The notes: generated from the letters alone by a model not told the origin. A stretch of 60,000 bases of DNA from Bugula neritina (GCA_964035545.1 OZ037771.1:12406980-12466979), one strand, 5' to 3'. Counted from the first letter of the stretch, positions 33,638 to 48,127 are shown. Numbers and translations are program-made.

Positions 33638-36600
33638 ATGGATAAGACTAAGAATGTTACAATTCTAAATAAAAAAGCCTACGGGAAAGCTGATGATTGC
33701 GCTGGAGGTGTAAAGTTTAGTGATACTGATAAGGCAAGTGATGATAGGATGAACAATGGCATTTGCGTTTGCGATCTGAACACTAAAGCAAATCATATAT
33801 ATATGTTTAAACTTCTGTTTTGTAGCATTTCGACACTACGATGGGATGTATTTCAAAAAGAAAGTAAACAGAGCGACTTATTTGTTGAAGTCAGCCATTT
33901 CTGCAACTGAAAACATCGAAACGGTACCAAGTGAATTGGTAACCCTAATAGAAACGTAAGTATAGTTTCAACTTTGCTTGTCTAACAGCTTAAATTGAAC
34001 ATAAATTCTTTGATTATTGTATTATTGAAAGTATTTTAAACTTTGAAGTGACACTTATACATGGTGTCAAAAATGTATGGCTTCTATATAACCTATTATT
34101 AAGATTCACTTTTATAAAAAAAACGTTAAGCCTTTTTCACAAACAAAAGGTTTCTTAGCAAACTTTGTATATGTAATGCATAAGTCATGGTCCTTAAAAT
34201 CGTAACATGCAAATCTTTGCATATTAAAGCTTAACTTTAGTACAAATGCTATTTTCAAACACAATGGCGTCATTGCAACAAATTACAGAAAAATTATGTA
34301 AAACATGTGTAAAGAAAAAGTAATTTCTAAAGTTTAAATAGTTTAAATTGACAAGAATTACTAAGAAACTTTTAGCTGCTCAAGCATAGTATGATTCAAC
34401 TAACAAATATTGTAGTAACTTGTGAGTTTTTGAATGCAGTCAGGTACAGAACATAACTCCTTGCGTGTGAGTAGTGAAAGATGAGAGGGTTTTTTGCAGT
34501 GTGCGTAAAATAGATTTAGTAATAATGAAGTAGTTCCTTCTAGTATAAGCTCCTGTCTTCAACTGACTTACAAGCTTACAATTTACATCCTTTTATACTG
34601 GTACAAAAGAGTGTTCGAGAAGCTTACCAGACTAATTGTCGGCCAAAGTTCGGAATGTCGGAGTTTCAAGTGATCGACATTTGCATGGTCAATTAGTCAG
34701 CCGACAAGCCGAACTTTGGTCGCCAACTATTTACATGAATCAAACAAAAAATAAAAATGAAATGAAAGGCGAGTAATCGCAATTTAATAATATGTAATGA
34801 GGAGATAACTCTACAGAATACCACAATATATGCCAATCTCAAATTGTATCAAAAATCTTTTAAAAATATTTAAGATGCTATACTTTAAGATAAATTCAAC
34901 TCAATAATCATTATAGTATATAATTTATTAAACAAAAAAATAAAAAATTTTGAATCAAAAAAATATTTTGTCATAAAATCAAATGACCATTGCCCAAGTG
35001 AAATCATATGAAACCAGTTTCAAAATTTATCTGCAAATATAATTTTTGTTTGCATGATTTTTAATCTTTAGTTATTTAGAGACACTTATGATTCAAGACT
35101 CAGCAAAAAGCAGCATTATTTATACTATAAATATTGACAATCAAATTGAAAAAGTAATTGCCCTCACTGGACCCAAGACTTCTGGCTTGCAAGCAATTTT
35201 GCTAACCGTTACACCACGAGGACGACTGAGTAAACTCAACACTACATCCCACCCAGTTCTCTGAACCCCACTGGCTTATCTACTACTCCTTCAGTTTTCA
35301 GGCTCCCCTAGTCACTCAACTCTTTTGGAGTACTACTACACTTCACTAAAGGCTGAAGTAGCTTGAAAAAAAACTGCCCCCACTGGGAATCGAACCCGAG
35401 ACCTTTAGCTTGCAAACAAGTGTGCTACCATTACACCACAAGACCACTGAGTACACTCAACACTACAAAATCAAATATTATAGCATACCTTGTGTCACAT
35501 ATGACTATAAAATTAGTTTTTAAATATTTCAGCAAATGCCTTGAAAATAGTGTGACATCATTGGAGCTTTACGCATCACCCGATGATCATAAAGAATTGC
35601 TCGTAGTTGGGGAGGGAATATCTGATACTCTACAAGATCTGCTTCGATCAATCCTCAAAAGCAATCAAAATTACCACGAGTTTAAAATAATAACACAGCG
35701 CCTTGAAGGGTCCTCACACATCAAACATCTGTCAAATCCAGGAACAAATGTCGAAGTTATTAAAAAACTTTTTAGAGGGTCAACGTTAGAGACAACAAGA
35801 TTTGCAACTTGTGAGTTGGTGCTAACAGGAGATGTTAAAGATACAAAGTCTCCATATGTGGGGCACTTTGCACTGGCTCCTGCCCACTTGGTGCTTGAGG
35901 AACGTCAGTGTGAGGAGTTGTTGAAAGCAGATGCGCCATCTGGTGCTTTGGAACACATGAGAGACGTTGTCGCTAGAATCAGTCGCAAAATGCGATATGC
36001 TGTTGAAACAAAACAGACAAGTAAAAGCATAGATCTACTCATGGACTCATCGCTGCTGATTTATCGTCATTACAAACATGAAAAAACATCTGAAAATGAT
36101 TGTAAGAGTTTTTTAAATGATATTGTTTTGTTCCCAATACAATACCGCCACTTGATTGATCCTGAAAACTTGAAGCTGTTTGCACAAATGAATACAGCTT
36201 GTGACGGATCAACGAAGCCTGGTTTAAAAGCAAGCATGATCTTTCCTTGCTCTGCTGAAGATTTGAAGCAGATGAGTAGACGCAGAGTCTGTGTTAAGGT
36301 CAAAGGTGCTGATGGTCACATGGTACAAGGTGATTTGAGGAGGGAAAACATGACTTTTGATCAAGGAAAGAGAATGGTTCTGCACCACATACAGTTTGTT
36401 TTAGAACATGGCGTGTGAGTGTTACACATATTTATTCTAGTCCCAGCATATCACATTTATTAGATCATTTATATTTATATAACATTCCTGTTAAAAAGAT
36501 TAAATAAGATTGGAATAGATTAAAAAAATTTTCTATAAAATTAAAATTTTTTATCAAGAATGTTGCAATAAAAATTAAACGACACTAAAAAGTGATGAGG

Positions 36601-37053
36601 ATTAAGCACTGTAAAGTTCGTCAACATCACTATAGAAACAAAAAAATTAAAACTTTGATCAGTTTGTTTGCTGTCAACATAATATTTCTAATTATATACT
36701 TTGCAAACACGCTTAAATTTGTGTATAGTAATAAATTTATATGATGATTGCATCATTGTAGCAAACTGATAAAAGGTGATAGCGGCAGCATTGTATGTGT
36801 CATTGATGTCAAAACAGATCGTCTCTATCCAATTGGGATGCTGATAGAAGAAAGCATTAGAAAGCATACCAATGAGCAGTCAATATACCAGGCAATAGTC
36901 TTGCAGCAAGCTCTTCAGGAGATTGAGCTGAACAACGCCGGCTTTGTCAGAGATCTGAAACCCTTCGCCTATGAAGAACTGACTCCTGGTGCTCAGGTGG
37001 ACCTCAGAGATGCAGTCAGAGACTCTGGTGTTGGTGAAGAAACTAAACTTTAA
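33638..37053 (+). CDS. Trypsin-fold-like protein, paralog 2 (apparent intact triad)
   Basis: Four exons chain in phase: 33638-33707, 33826-33955, 35533-36414 and 36762-37053, encoding about 457 aa. The ATG sits in a good context (GTTGCCATGG). The short exon 1 is polar; exon 2 is basic (YFKKKVNRATYLLK). Exon 3 has SPDDHKELLVVG, GHFALAPAHLVLEE (candidate His at 35885-35887) and SFLNDIVLFPI (candidate Asp at 36119-36121, like the DIALL strand of trypsins). Exon 4 opens with LIKGDSGSIVCVID (candidate Ser at 36781-36783) and YPIGML. Paralog 1 shares both exon borders at the same codon phases. No signal peptide or membrane segment is seen, so a cytosolic location is inferred. The usual Cys pairs of secreted trypsins are absent. 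I do not recognise the family; peptidase activity is a structural inference. Confidence 0.75.
34640..34735. repeat. Inverted repeat in intron 2 of paralog 2
   Basis: GGCCAAAGTTCGGAATGTCGG and, about 45 bp on, CCGACAAGCCGAACTTTGG form an imperfect hairpin, probably a foldback or MITE remnant. Confidence 0.55.
35158..35240 (-). mobile_element. tRNA-derived SINE fragment, first of two
   Basis: On the minus strand it reads as a degenerate tRNA-like head. It shares GGCTTGCAAGCAA and ACTGAGTAAACTCAACAC (plus strand) with the copy at 35369-35449. Confidence 0.6.
35369..35449 (-). mobile_element. tRNA-derived SINE head, second of two
   Basis: The minus strand gives GTGGTGTAATGGTAGC (A-box-like) and GGTCTCGGGTTCGATTCCC (B-box). 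No proper anticodon stem can be closed, so it is SINE-like and not a functional tRNA. It is translated in the plus frame as NPRPLACK.., a typical artefact that makes the downstream exon look longer than it is. Confidence 0.7.
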
Positions 37054-37180
37054 TCAGCCTGTGAACAACTAAACCCACTCCAGGCACTAATTTTCAAACT
37101 ACAATAAATATATGTTTCTAATACCTTTTATTATTACAATCTCTAATGTAATGTTCCATTGTTGTCAGAATGATCATATT

Positions 37181-37390
37181 AAAGAGCAGCCATGATGTAG
37201 GCCTAGCGGTTATAGAGTGCTGCAGCCTAATAATACACAAAGTCTGGGGTTTTAGTTTAAAAACTGATGACAATGTTAAGAAGAGCACCCAGTTATAATT
37301 GCTCCTGTTCCACATGAAAAAAGTCCTTAGCCGGTTAAAAAAGCTCTCCCATCAGGGGTTCTCACATTAAGGATAGCGACTATAATTCAA
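37181..37390 (+). mobile_element. tRNA-derived SINE copy
   Basis: The copy runs from AGAGCAGCCATGATGTAGGC through TAATTGCTCCTGTTCCAC and AAGTCCTTAGCC to GGATAGCGACTATAA. It aligns along its length to the reverse complement of 59283-59483. The B-box is mutated. Confidence 0.75.
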
Positions 37391-39714
<2,324 letters not shown>

Positions 39715-39746
39715 GAAGTAAAATGAGATTTGATTAATATAATGGC

Positions 39747-39799
39747 ATTTATTACTAGTAGTTTCGTACACAAGAACGATGTGCACTCGTCAGATAAAT
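39747..39799 (-). ncRNA. Hammerhead ribozyme (Penelope-like element)
   Basis: On the minus strand: stem I strand ATTTAT, core CTGACGA, a six-pair stem II (GTGCAC with GTGTAC, one G-U pair), core GAAA, a short stem III (ACT/AGT), cleavage triplet GTA, then ATAAAT closing stem I perfectly. All conserved core bases are present. It lies between the coding end of Penelope-like fragment 1 and (TA)n tract 1, as known for hammerheads in Penelope-like terminal repeats. Confidence 0.85.
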
Positions 39800-39911
39800 T
39801 AGCCACTATGATTGCTTACAACTATAAATAATGTAATATGTAAATATACACAGATTAAAGCTAGAAAATCAAAATATAACAAAGAGGTAGCATTGGAATT
39901 AATTGGCTATG

Positions 39912-40757
39912 TTACAGCATTATTGAGTAGAAATTTACTACTATATGTCTGCATATGGATAAAAAGTCATAGCGCTTATTGAGGGAAGACAACTGTGGCT
40001 TATAAAGAATGAAAAATTTTTCCCATGAGCATAGCTGACAGTTTTTAGTGTTGTTGTTGTATGGTTGAGCTTTTCTGAGAATTTTCCAGGATATGGTAAA
40101 ATCCAGACCTTTGTCTTTTAAGGTCCAGATGTGTTTGCTCAACTCAGTTTGCAAGCGCTTGGTTGGGTGTCTGAAAGAAGCAAGGTGGTTGTAGTATCTT
40201 GCCTTGAATGCAGTGGAGGAAATTTCTACATATGTTTCGGCAGTATCTTTTGGTGGGACGGATACTTTGGCCTGGTACACAATGTTTGGGGTGGTGAATT
40301 CTCCTGGGAGCGGGCATGTCTTTACATTTCTACAGTTACAGCCTGCCTGTGGTATAGGGGTGGTGTTGCATTTAGTAACACTTTTGTTGTGAGCAGTGAT
40401 GGTCTGCTCCAAATTTGGGCAGCAACTGTAGCTGAGTTTGAGTGTGTTTTTATTAAATATTTTGTGCAGTGGGTGTTTGGTGTTGAATATATCTTTTATC
40501 AGCTTGAGGTATATGGAGCCGATTTTCGTCTTTACATTGCGGCTATAAGGTGGATTGTACCAGATGACTTGTCTTTGTCTGATGGGTTTGATGCTTGTAT
40601 TGGTGTTGTCAGTATAGTCTTTGTATTTGAGTTGGTAGTCATATCCGCTTTTAGCCAAAGCATCTTGATATTGTGGGATGGCATTGTTGAAGATAGTTTC
40701 ATTGGTAGATATGTCACAAAGTATGCGGTCTATAAACCGCCATCTAGTAAAATCCAA
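39912..40757 (-). pseudogene. Penelope-like element fragment 1, GIY-YIG end
   Basis: The minus frame carries the region between RT and endonuclease (WYNPPYSRNVKTKIG, LSYSCCPNLE), a Cys-rich finger (GCNCRNVKTCPL) and a GIY-YIG-type endonuclease (NIVYQAKV.. ETYVEISSTAFKARYYNHLA.. TELSKHIWTLKDK). The usual Gly of YVGL is Glu here. The RT core is missing (5' truncation near 40757). The open frame extends to 39912. Confidence 0.88.
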
Positions 40758-41948
40758 TAAAAATGTCTACAAATGTAGAAATGAAGTTTTCTAACTGAGC
40801 ATTCTTAAGATTCTACTTTGGAAAAATAACATCTTTTGAAAAGTTGAAAGCTATAACTACTACTGTCTAATATAACACATAGTTGCTTTGTTAATGCGCA
40901 TTTAAAAATGCTCTTTGAAACAAAGCCCAGCTAGTGCAATTTGAAGCTACACAAAACTAAACCTAACCTTTCTTAAATTCTATTGAATGATGTATAAATT
41001 TGCAGCATAATTTAAGTCATTTTTTGTAATTACTTTTATGTTAATTGCACAAGTTTGGTTTATGCTTTGGAAACCTAATGGTGAACTTCCATGTATACAG
41101 GGATGGCGACTATAAACTTGGGTGAGTTTTTTAGTGTTATATGCATGAGAGCATCAAGGTGGTGTCTATTTATAGCCATAGTAATTCTATACATATTATA
41201 TGACAGTCTCAACTCTCACGTAAAACTACTTAAGATATTGAAATCACCTTTAAATGGCTATAGAGTGAAACTGCTTTTAGATAATTTTGAATGATAAAAT
41301 TAGTACAGCTTGCTGTGAGAGCAAATAGTAGTACTCAGATAAGATGGCACATTGACAAAGTACGAAGTATATTAGAAAATTAGTTTCCCCTACGATAATT
41401 GAAAACATTTCCAGGAAATTTGATATGACAACAAAAATTCCATTATCAGGTGTAGCTGTATGCTAAAAGACGTTGCAGACTGAGGGTTGGAAAATACTCT
41501 AGACAATCTTGGAACTTTCCTAAACATTTATGACTAACTTTTATCACTTGAGGTTTGAACTTTGAGACTCAGAAATATTGGATAAAAAGGTAATATATTA
41601 AGAACATCATGATATACCTGGTGTACCAGTAGGAAAAATATAATAAATATGTTACGGTGCAATGCTTTAATAATTACATTGATACAATTTCCTAAAACTG
41701 CATTTCTAAAACTAAAGACTACAAATAGAGGCTATATAGAGCAGGCAATCACAGCTTTTTGTAAAAAGCTTCTACATTTGTAATAAGGTTTGGTAATAGT
41801 TATATCTAAAGAACTATATAGTACTATAGAATCTAGAATATCAAATCATAAACTTGCTTATATCTGCCTTATGGAAAAGCTGTCTTGCTGCCTCAACTAA
41901 TTGAACACATAATATAGCAAATAATTCTAAATTAGCTAAAAGAAGGAC
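40758..41948. other. Intergenic; SINE tail remnant
   Basis: AT-rich. At about 41098-41126 CAGGGATGGCGACTATAAAC matches the 3' tail of the SINE family. No gene was supported. Confidence 0.45.
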
Positions 41949-42956
41949 ATATGTAACATTTTCAAACAATATGGATTAAGAATCACAATAGAGGCAAATA
42001 AGAAAACAGTAAACTTTTTGGATATTCACCTCAACCTCACAAACGGGATATACCAACCGTATAACAAACCAAACAACATCCTCACACATGTTCATGCAAA
42101 ATCCAACCACCCACCATCTATTATTCGCAACATTCCAGAATCCATAAATAGACGACTCTCATCCATCTCATCCAGGTCTACCACATTCAACAGCAATACA
42201 GCAATTTATCAACACGCACTCATTAAAAGTGGATACAATCATAAGCTAAACTTTCACACACCCACAGAAGTCACAAATAAACCAAATCGCAGAAGGAAGG
42301 TAACATGGTTCAACCCTCCTTTTAGTAAAAATGTAACTAATAACATCGGCAAAGAATTTTTCAATATCATCAGCGAGGAGTTCCCTCCAAACCATGAACT
42401 ACACAAAAATTTTAATAGCAAAACAATAAAACTGTCATATAGCTGCATGCCCAATATAGCAGCTATTATAAATGGCCACAACAAGAAAGCATTGAACTCA
42501 CAGGAACATGTACACCACACCAAGCCTTGCAACTGCAAAATTAAAGGCAATTGCCCAATGAGTGGCCAATGCTGTACTGAGGCTGTCGTTTATCAAGCAA
42601 CAGTCACAAACAACAACAACACGGCAGTAGAAACATACGTGGGACTGACCCAGAACCAGTTTAAGTATCGGTACAATAACCACACAGCCAGCTTCAAGAA
42701 CATAAATAGACAAAACTCCACTGAGCTGAGTAAACATATATGGAAATTAAAAGCCAACAACATAGCCTATGAGATAAAGTGGAAGATTTTAGCCAGAGCG
42801 CAACCATGCAACAAGCAATCACTACTCTGCAAGCTGTGCCTGCTAGAAAAATACTTCATAATTTGCAAGCCGCATCTATCCTCACTTAACAGCCGCAATG
42901 AGATTGTAACAACATGCGGGCATGCTAGGAAGCTCCTCCTAGAAAATGTGACTTGA
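41949..42956 (+). pseudogene. Penelope-like element fragment 2, GIY-YIG end
   Basis: The open frame covers the RT thumb (RITIEANKKTVNFLDIHL), WFNPPFSKNVTNNIG, LSYSCMPNIA, a Cys finger (CNCKIKGNCPMSGQC) and GIY-YIG endonuclease (VVYQATV.. ETYVGLTQNQFKYRYNNHTA.. LSKHIWKLK), ending in a natural stop. It lacks the RT palm, so it is a 5'-truncated copy. The best preserved of the three. (TA)n tract 2 follows 57 bp after the stop. Confidence 0.9.
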
Positions 42957-43009
42957 TATTTTAATCTTTTAATCTCCAGCTATAAATTTCAATCCATTGG
43001 CTTTATAAC

Positions 43010-43134
<125 letters not shown>

Positions 43135-43856
43135 TTTCTCTCTCTTTCTCAAAAGGTGTCATTCAGCAAGGCTAGAAAGACCTGTTTCTATTATCAGACA
43201 CAATTTATGCCCTCCTTTACATCAAAATGAGTAATAAATCAATTTCATTAACAGAGTTGATGTCGAGCTAGAATAGACCATGTAAGACACAGCCAACTAG
43301 CAGTGTGTACAGTGCAGTACTCACTATTCTAATACCTTAACAAAATCCTGCAAGTTCAAATGCAAAATGCATGCTTCTAAAAATATTTGTACAAGTTTTG
43401 CTATAAACAGTGTAACAGTTTATTTCATAAATCAATTCCATAAGCATTGGGTTCACTTTCTAAAAATTGTACTTCTGAAAATATACCTTAGACAAACCTT
43501 CCCACTACTCAAGGCGTTGCTTGGATGACATACAATACAAATTGCATTGTTTATATATAATGATATCAAACTGCATAACAAAACATCAGATTCTTATATT
43601 CTGTGCACCACCTGTCTTTATAAAACTGTGTAATGAAAGGTATTGTATTGTTATGATAGCAAATAGCAATACAAACATGAACTGGCAAATACATATTCAA
43701 ATCAACAGGATAACATAAAACCTACGAAATAGCAGCAAATAAAGTTTTTACATATTCTAAGAGCAAACTTTTTTGGAAAACTTGATCTGAGTCAAAGATC
43801 CTGTTGGAGGAGCAAGAAACTAAATTTAGAATCGAACGAGGTCGTGCGTCAATGTT

Positions 43857-44004
43857 GATTGGCTGAAGTGAGATAAGAGTTAAGTATAAAAGAGTTCAAA
43901 TTTTGAATCACAAGCCACTACAACTGGCTGTGCAGAGGCAATCACATAGTCCTGAGACAGGTAGAAGCTTTCTAAAATATACACATTTTCAGCTCCATAC
44001 AGAG
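43857..44004 (+). promoter_or_regulatory. Putative promoter and 5' noncoding exon
   Basis: ATTGG (inverted CCAAT) at 43857 and GTATAAAAGAG near 43885 are followed by a stretch ending in a strong donor CAGAG|GTGAGT at 44005. No ORF is seen in the stretch. It could be the first exon of the ankyrin gene at 48.5 kb, with repeats filling the intron; this is inference. Confidence 0.35.
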
Positions 44005-44337
44005 GTGAGTCTATACGTTACTTAATTATTCATTAATTTATAATAAAGTGTTGAAGCTGCTAAGGTGTCTTCATGTTTCCATAGTAAACAACAAATTACT
44101 AACAAAGTTAAACATGCAGTCTTTAAATTGTAAAATTTTAAAAGTCAGATTTAATTATATAATGGGGTTTTATTAATATATAATTTTTTTGAAGAGTGCT
44201 TAAAATAATTACAAATTGATGTAAACTTAGATAAATTACATGTGTTTATTTAATGACTAATTTCGTATCAATTTTTCTACAACTTTTTGTTTCAACTGTG
44301 CAGTTATAAATGCTGTACTTTTAAATAAAGCATTATA

Positions 44338-44442
<105 letters not shown>

Positions 44443-44445
44443 AAT

Positions 44446-44490
44446 CTGTGGACAGCAGCTGTTTCGGGATTTGTCCCCTCATCAGCACAG
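44446..44490 (-). ncRNA. Hammerhead ribozyme
   Basis: Minus strand: CTGTG, CTGATGA, a stem II hairpin GGGGACAAATCCC, GAAA, a short stem III (CAGCTGCTG), cleavage site GTC, then CACAG. CTGTG and CACAG pair completely as stem I. All core bases are intact. Confidence 0.85.
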
Positions 44491-44536
44491 AACAGAGTAC
44501 CATGGCCCACACCTTCGCAATAGTAAAACTTATAGT

Positions 44537-44540
<4 letters not shown>

Positions 44541-44628
<88 letters not shown>
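44541..44628. repeat. (TA)n tract 4
   Basis: About 88 bp pure TA inside the inverted hammerhead pair. Confidence 0.97.
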
Positions 44629-44632
<4 letters not shown>

Positions 44633-44884
44633 AGTTATTATAGTAAATAGTAAAATGGGAGTTTGTAAAACGTTACAAGAGTGCTCTATAGAAATAAATC
44701 AGTGATTGAGCTCTCTCACCATGGTCACAAACTCAAGCTGCTAGCATTTTGCAAGGGTCGTGACTCCTAGGTGACCCCTAGAGTCACTTGAGCTTTCTGG
44801 CTTGAGTTTACACACCTTTTAAATAAGCTTTAGTAAAAACATAAGTTTCTACTATTGCGAAGGTGTGGGCCATGATACTCTGTT

Positions 44885-44928
44885 CTGTGCTGATGAGGAG
44901 ACAAACCCCGAAACAGCTGCTGTACACA
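44885..44928 (+). ncRNA. Hammerhead ribozyme, inverted partner
   Basis: Plus strand: CTGTG, CTGATGA, GGAGACAAACCCC, GAAA, CAGCTGCTGTA, CACAA. The core is intact; the cleavage triplet is GTA instead of GTC, stem II has one mismatch and stem I loses one pair. With flanks (44857-44936) it is an inverted copy of 44436-44516. Confidence 0.8.
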
Positions 44929-44932
44929 AATT

Positions 44933-45148
<216 letters not shown>

Positions 45149-46584
45149 TGTAGTTTCTATAATTAACAATGAATCAAAAGAACTCAATATTTCACTATGT
45201 ACAACAATATTGTAGTCGATAATATGAAGATCTAAATTTATTTTTATATTCAAAATTGTACCAATACCAAATATATATACATATATATGTGTGAGTGCGT
45301 GCGTGTGTGTGTGTGTGTTGTTTGTGCTGTCTAGAAAGTTTATATTTATTTTAATAAAATTATATTTTCAATTATTTTAAAACTTGTCGTAATTTTGATT
45401 TCTAAAGCATTTTATTCAAACAAGTTTTTAACTAAAAGCAATAAATGTGTACTAAACTAAAGTATAGTTAGCTTTCATTTATTAACACAAAACTAGCAAT
45501 AACACAATATTTTTATAGCAATGAGCTAAAGATTTTATGTGCTAACTATCCCATGATTTGAAGGTGATATAATTGTGTTACACTATGAGAAAAATGTAAT
45601 AATCTCTATTATTACCTGTAATACAATTTTGAAATAAGTACCTGATTGCACTTGAGATTTATAAAAAGCTGATTATAGCATATATTTTGAACTCTGTTCT
45701 TCATAAATGACCCTTAAGGTTCCTGAGAAATAAATCAAAAGAGATATGATAAGAAATAGGGGTGGTTGAGATTCTCGTTTTCTATGGTTATTATTCTGTT
45801 GCGTCAATTATACCACTGCCAATGGTGTGTATAAATGAGTTACACCAACATATACTAGTATAAATACACACAACACAACAACACAAGTTATAAAGTCATA
45901 CAAATGGATACATACACCACCCATGAATACAAACACAAACATTATAAACTTGAACAAACAGACATATACATACACAATACAAACACCAAATGCTGCATTA
46001 AGTGAAAATGGAAAAATCTCTTTGTGTCATGTGTTTTGAATGGGTTTAGGGTTGTTATACCTTTAAAAGGGTAAAGAAATTGTGTTCTCATACTAAATAA
46101 GATAATTGATCAAAAGCAATAAATTTTAAAATTCAAATGCTATCGATTGTTGAACAGGTCAGATGGTAATATAAACTAATTTTTCATATTGCATTATTGT
46201 TCTTGTGGTATATGATGTAATATTTCCATTTATATAATTGTGCATTACTGTCGCAGTTTATCTATATATAAGTATTTAAATACTTATGAATAGTATGTGT
46301 ATATATGTATATATAAGTATATATATATTATATATATACATATATGTATATATAAGTATATATATTATATATATACATACATATATATTTGGTACTGATA
46401 CAATTTTGGATAAAAAATAAACTTATATATTCATTTTATCGACTACAATATTGTTTCATGTAGTGCAAGCTACGATCATCAGGTCGTTGTGTGTACGGTT
46501 GAGTAATTTTGTTTTGAAATTAGCATTGTTTATGTATCGTTACGCTGGAATGTCTTAACTAGCGTCTGTTAAATGCGCAAGTAA
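45149..46584. other. Intergenic, microsatellite-rich
   Basis: Holds a TG tract (about 45290-45322), ACA-rich sequence (45860-45990) and TATA/CATA repeats (46260-46390). No gene supported. Confidence 0.5.
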
Positions 46585-47863
46585 AAATCTACGCTTATGT
46601 CTGCACGTGGTGGAGAGCTTTTTTCGTTTGTTGAGAGAGGATAATTCCGGTTGTTTTAAAATTATATATTTCTCATAGCTGTATAAGTTACATCTGTTGG
46701 TTGGGTTTGAGTATGATTTGCAAATTTTTAAAATATTATATTTTAAGCTGAATTTTGTGTTGTTGTCTTTTAAATTTTAGATGTGTTTGCTGAGTTGTGT
46801 GCTGTTGGCTTTATCTGCATGTAAGAAAGAGGCTTTGTGGTTATTGAATCTGGTTTTGAAGGTAGTCGAACAGAGTCCTATGTATGAATGACTGGAACTA
46901 TTGTCCTGTCTTGTCACAGTTGCTTGGTATATTACGTCTTTGTATAAGCATTTACAATTAAATGGACAGTGGGAAGGTTGTTTGCAGTTACATTGAATGT
47001 CATTTAGTTTAGTAGTGGTAGTAGGGATGTGTGCGGTTTTAGGTTTGTGTTGGTTTGAGCCATAATTAATATTTTTCATGTTGGGCATGCATGAATAACT
47101 GATTTTTATGGTTTTCTTATTAAAAATTTTACTTAGTTGGTTGGATGGTGGAAAGCATTTGCCGATGATTTGGAGAAATTTCTTCCCTATTTTGGCTTTT
47201 ACTGTTGAACTAAAAGGTGGGTTGTACCATAATATGTTTCTATTTCTATTTTTATTATTGCTGCTGGATTTAGGTGTCGGGTTATATTTTAATTCATAGT
47301 CATACCCACTGTTTGATAGTGCTTCTTGGTATGGTTGTATGGTGGTGTTAAACTCCTCCTCATTGGAGGATAGTGAGCTGAGCCTTTTATTTATATTTTC
47401 CGGTAGGTTTTTCAATACTGCAGGTGGATGGTTGCTTTGCTTGTGCTTATAAAGGATGGTGTTTTCAGGTTTTGTATAAGGTTTGTAGGACTGGTTAGTT
47501 GGGTTAAATGTTACATCTAGGAAGTTTACAACTTTCTTATTGGCTTCTATTGTAATTGAGAGGTTAAATTTTCTAAAAAAGTTGCAAATTTTTTTTGTTC
47601 TGTTCAATATGTCTTATAGGTGTTTCTTTACAAACTATGAGTCCATTACCTCTATATAAGCCCAAACTGCATTCTATGTTCATTTCAGTAGTTAATAGAT
47701 TAAGTAGGTATATTCCAATTAGTTGGCAGGTTTCGGCGCCATCATAGCTTCCCATAGTGACATCAAAATTACTGTCGTGCTTTTTTGTCCATTGTTCACC
47801 ATTGGAGATGAGGATGGACTTTTTAGAGTGTAAAATTATTTCCTGGTGTTCAGTTGGTATGTT
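46585..47863 (-). pseudogene. Penelope-like element fragment 3, RT end and GIY-YIG
   Basis: The first part (47860-47580) carries RT palm sequence [18 protein letters not shown] and [10 protein letters not shown]. The catalytic pair expected as YRDDG is GN here, so the RT is dead. A frameshift near 47590 leads to the thumb (SITIEANKKVVNFLDVTF), WYNPPFSSTVKAKIG, a Cys finger (CNCKQPSHCPFNCKC) and GIY-YIG (VIYQATV.. SYIGLCSTTFKTRFNNHKAS). A stop at 46777 interrupts STQLSKHI, and recognisable sequence continues to about 46585. (TA)n cuts off the 5' side. Confidence 0.88.
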
Positions 47864-47979
<116 letters not shown>

Positions 47980-48010
47980 AGGAAAAGAGCAATTTAATTA
48001 TATAGATGTT

Positions 48011-48050
48011 GTTTTATTGTACTACTAATAGTTTCATGCCTCTTCGGCAT
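48011..48050 (-). ncRNA. Hammerhead-like motif, core altered
   Basis: Minus strand: ATGCCGAAGAGGCAT, then GAAACTATTAGTAGTAC. The GAAAC and AGTA parts match the hammerhead at 39747-39799, but the CTGANGA core reads CCGAAGA, so it is probably inactive. It sits about 40 bp from (TA)n tract 6. Confidence 0.5.
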
Positions 48051-48127
48051 ATACATATATATATATATATATCCAAGAGAATGTCTTGCTTCAGCTCTCT
48101 GGTGGGCGGTACCTGTGTAGTTATACT

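Noticed and set aside
35369-35449. Functional tRNA gene on the minus strand
   Set aside because: A- and B-box present, but the anticodon stem and acceptor stem do not close.
35363-35532. N-terminal 57 residues of the long frame at 35363
   Set aside because: They are the translation of a tRNA-like SINE; the exon begins after the TTTCAG acceptor at 35533 and joins the upstream exon in phase.
40131-40760. Long plus-strand frame of 209 codons
   Set aside because: Antisense shadow of Penelope-like fragment 1; no codon pattern or domain of its own.
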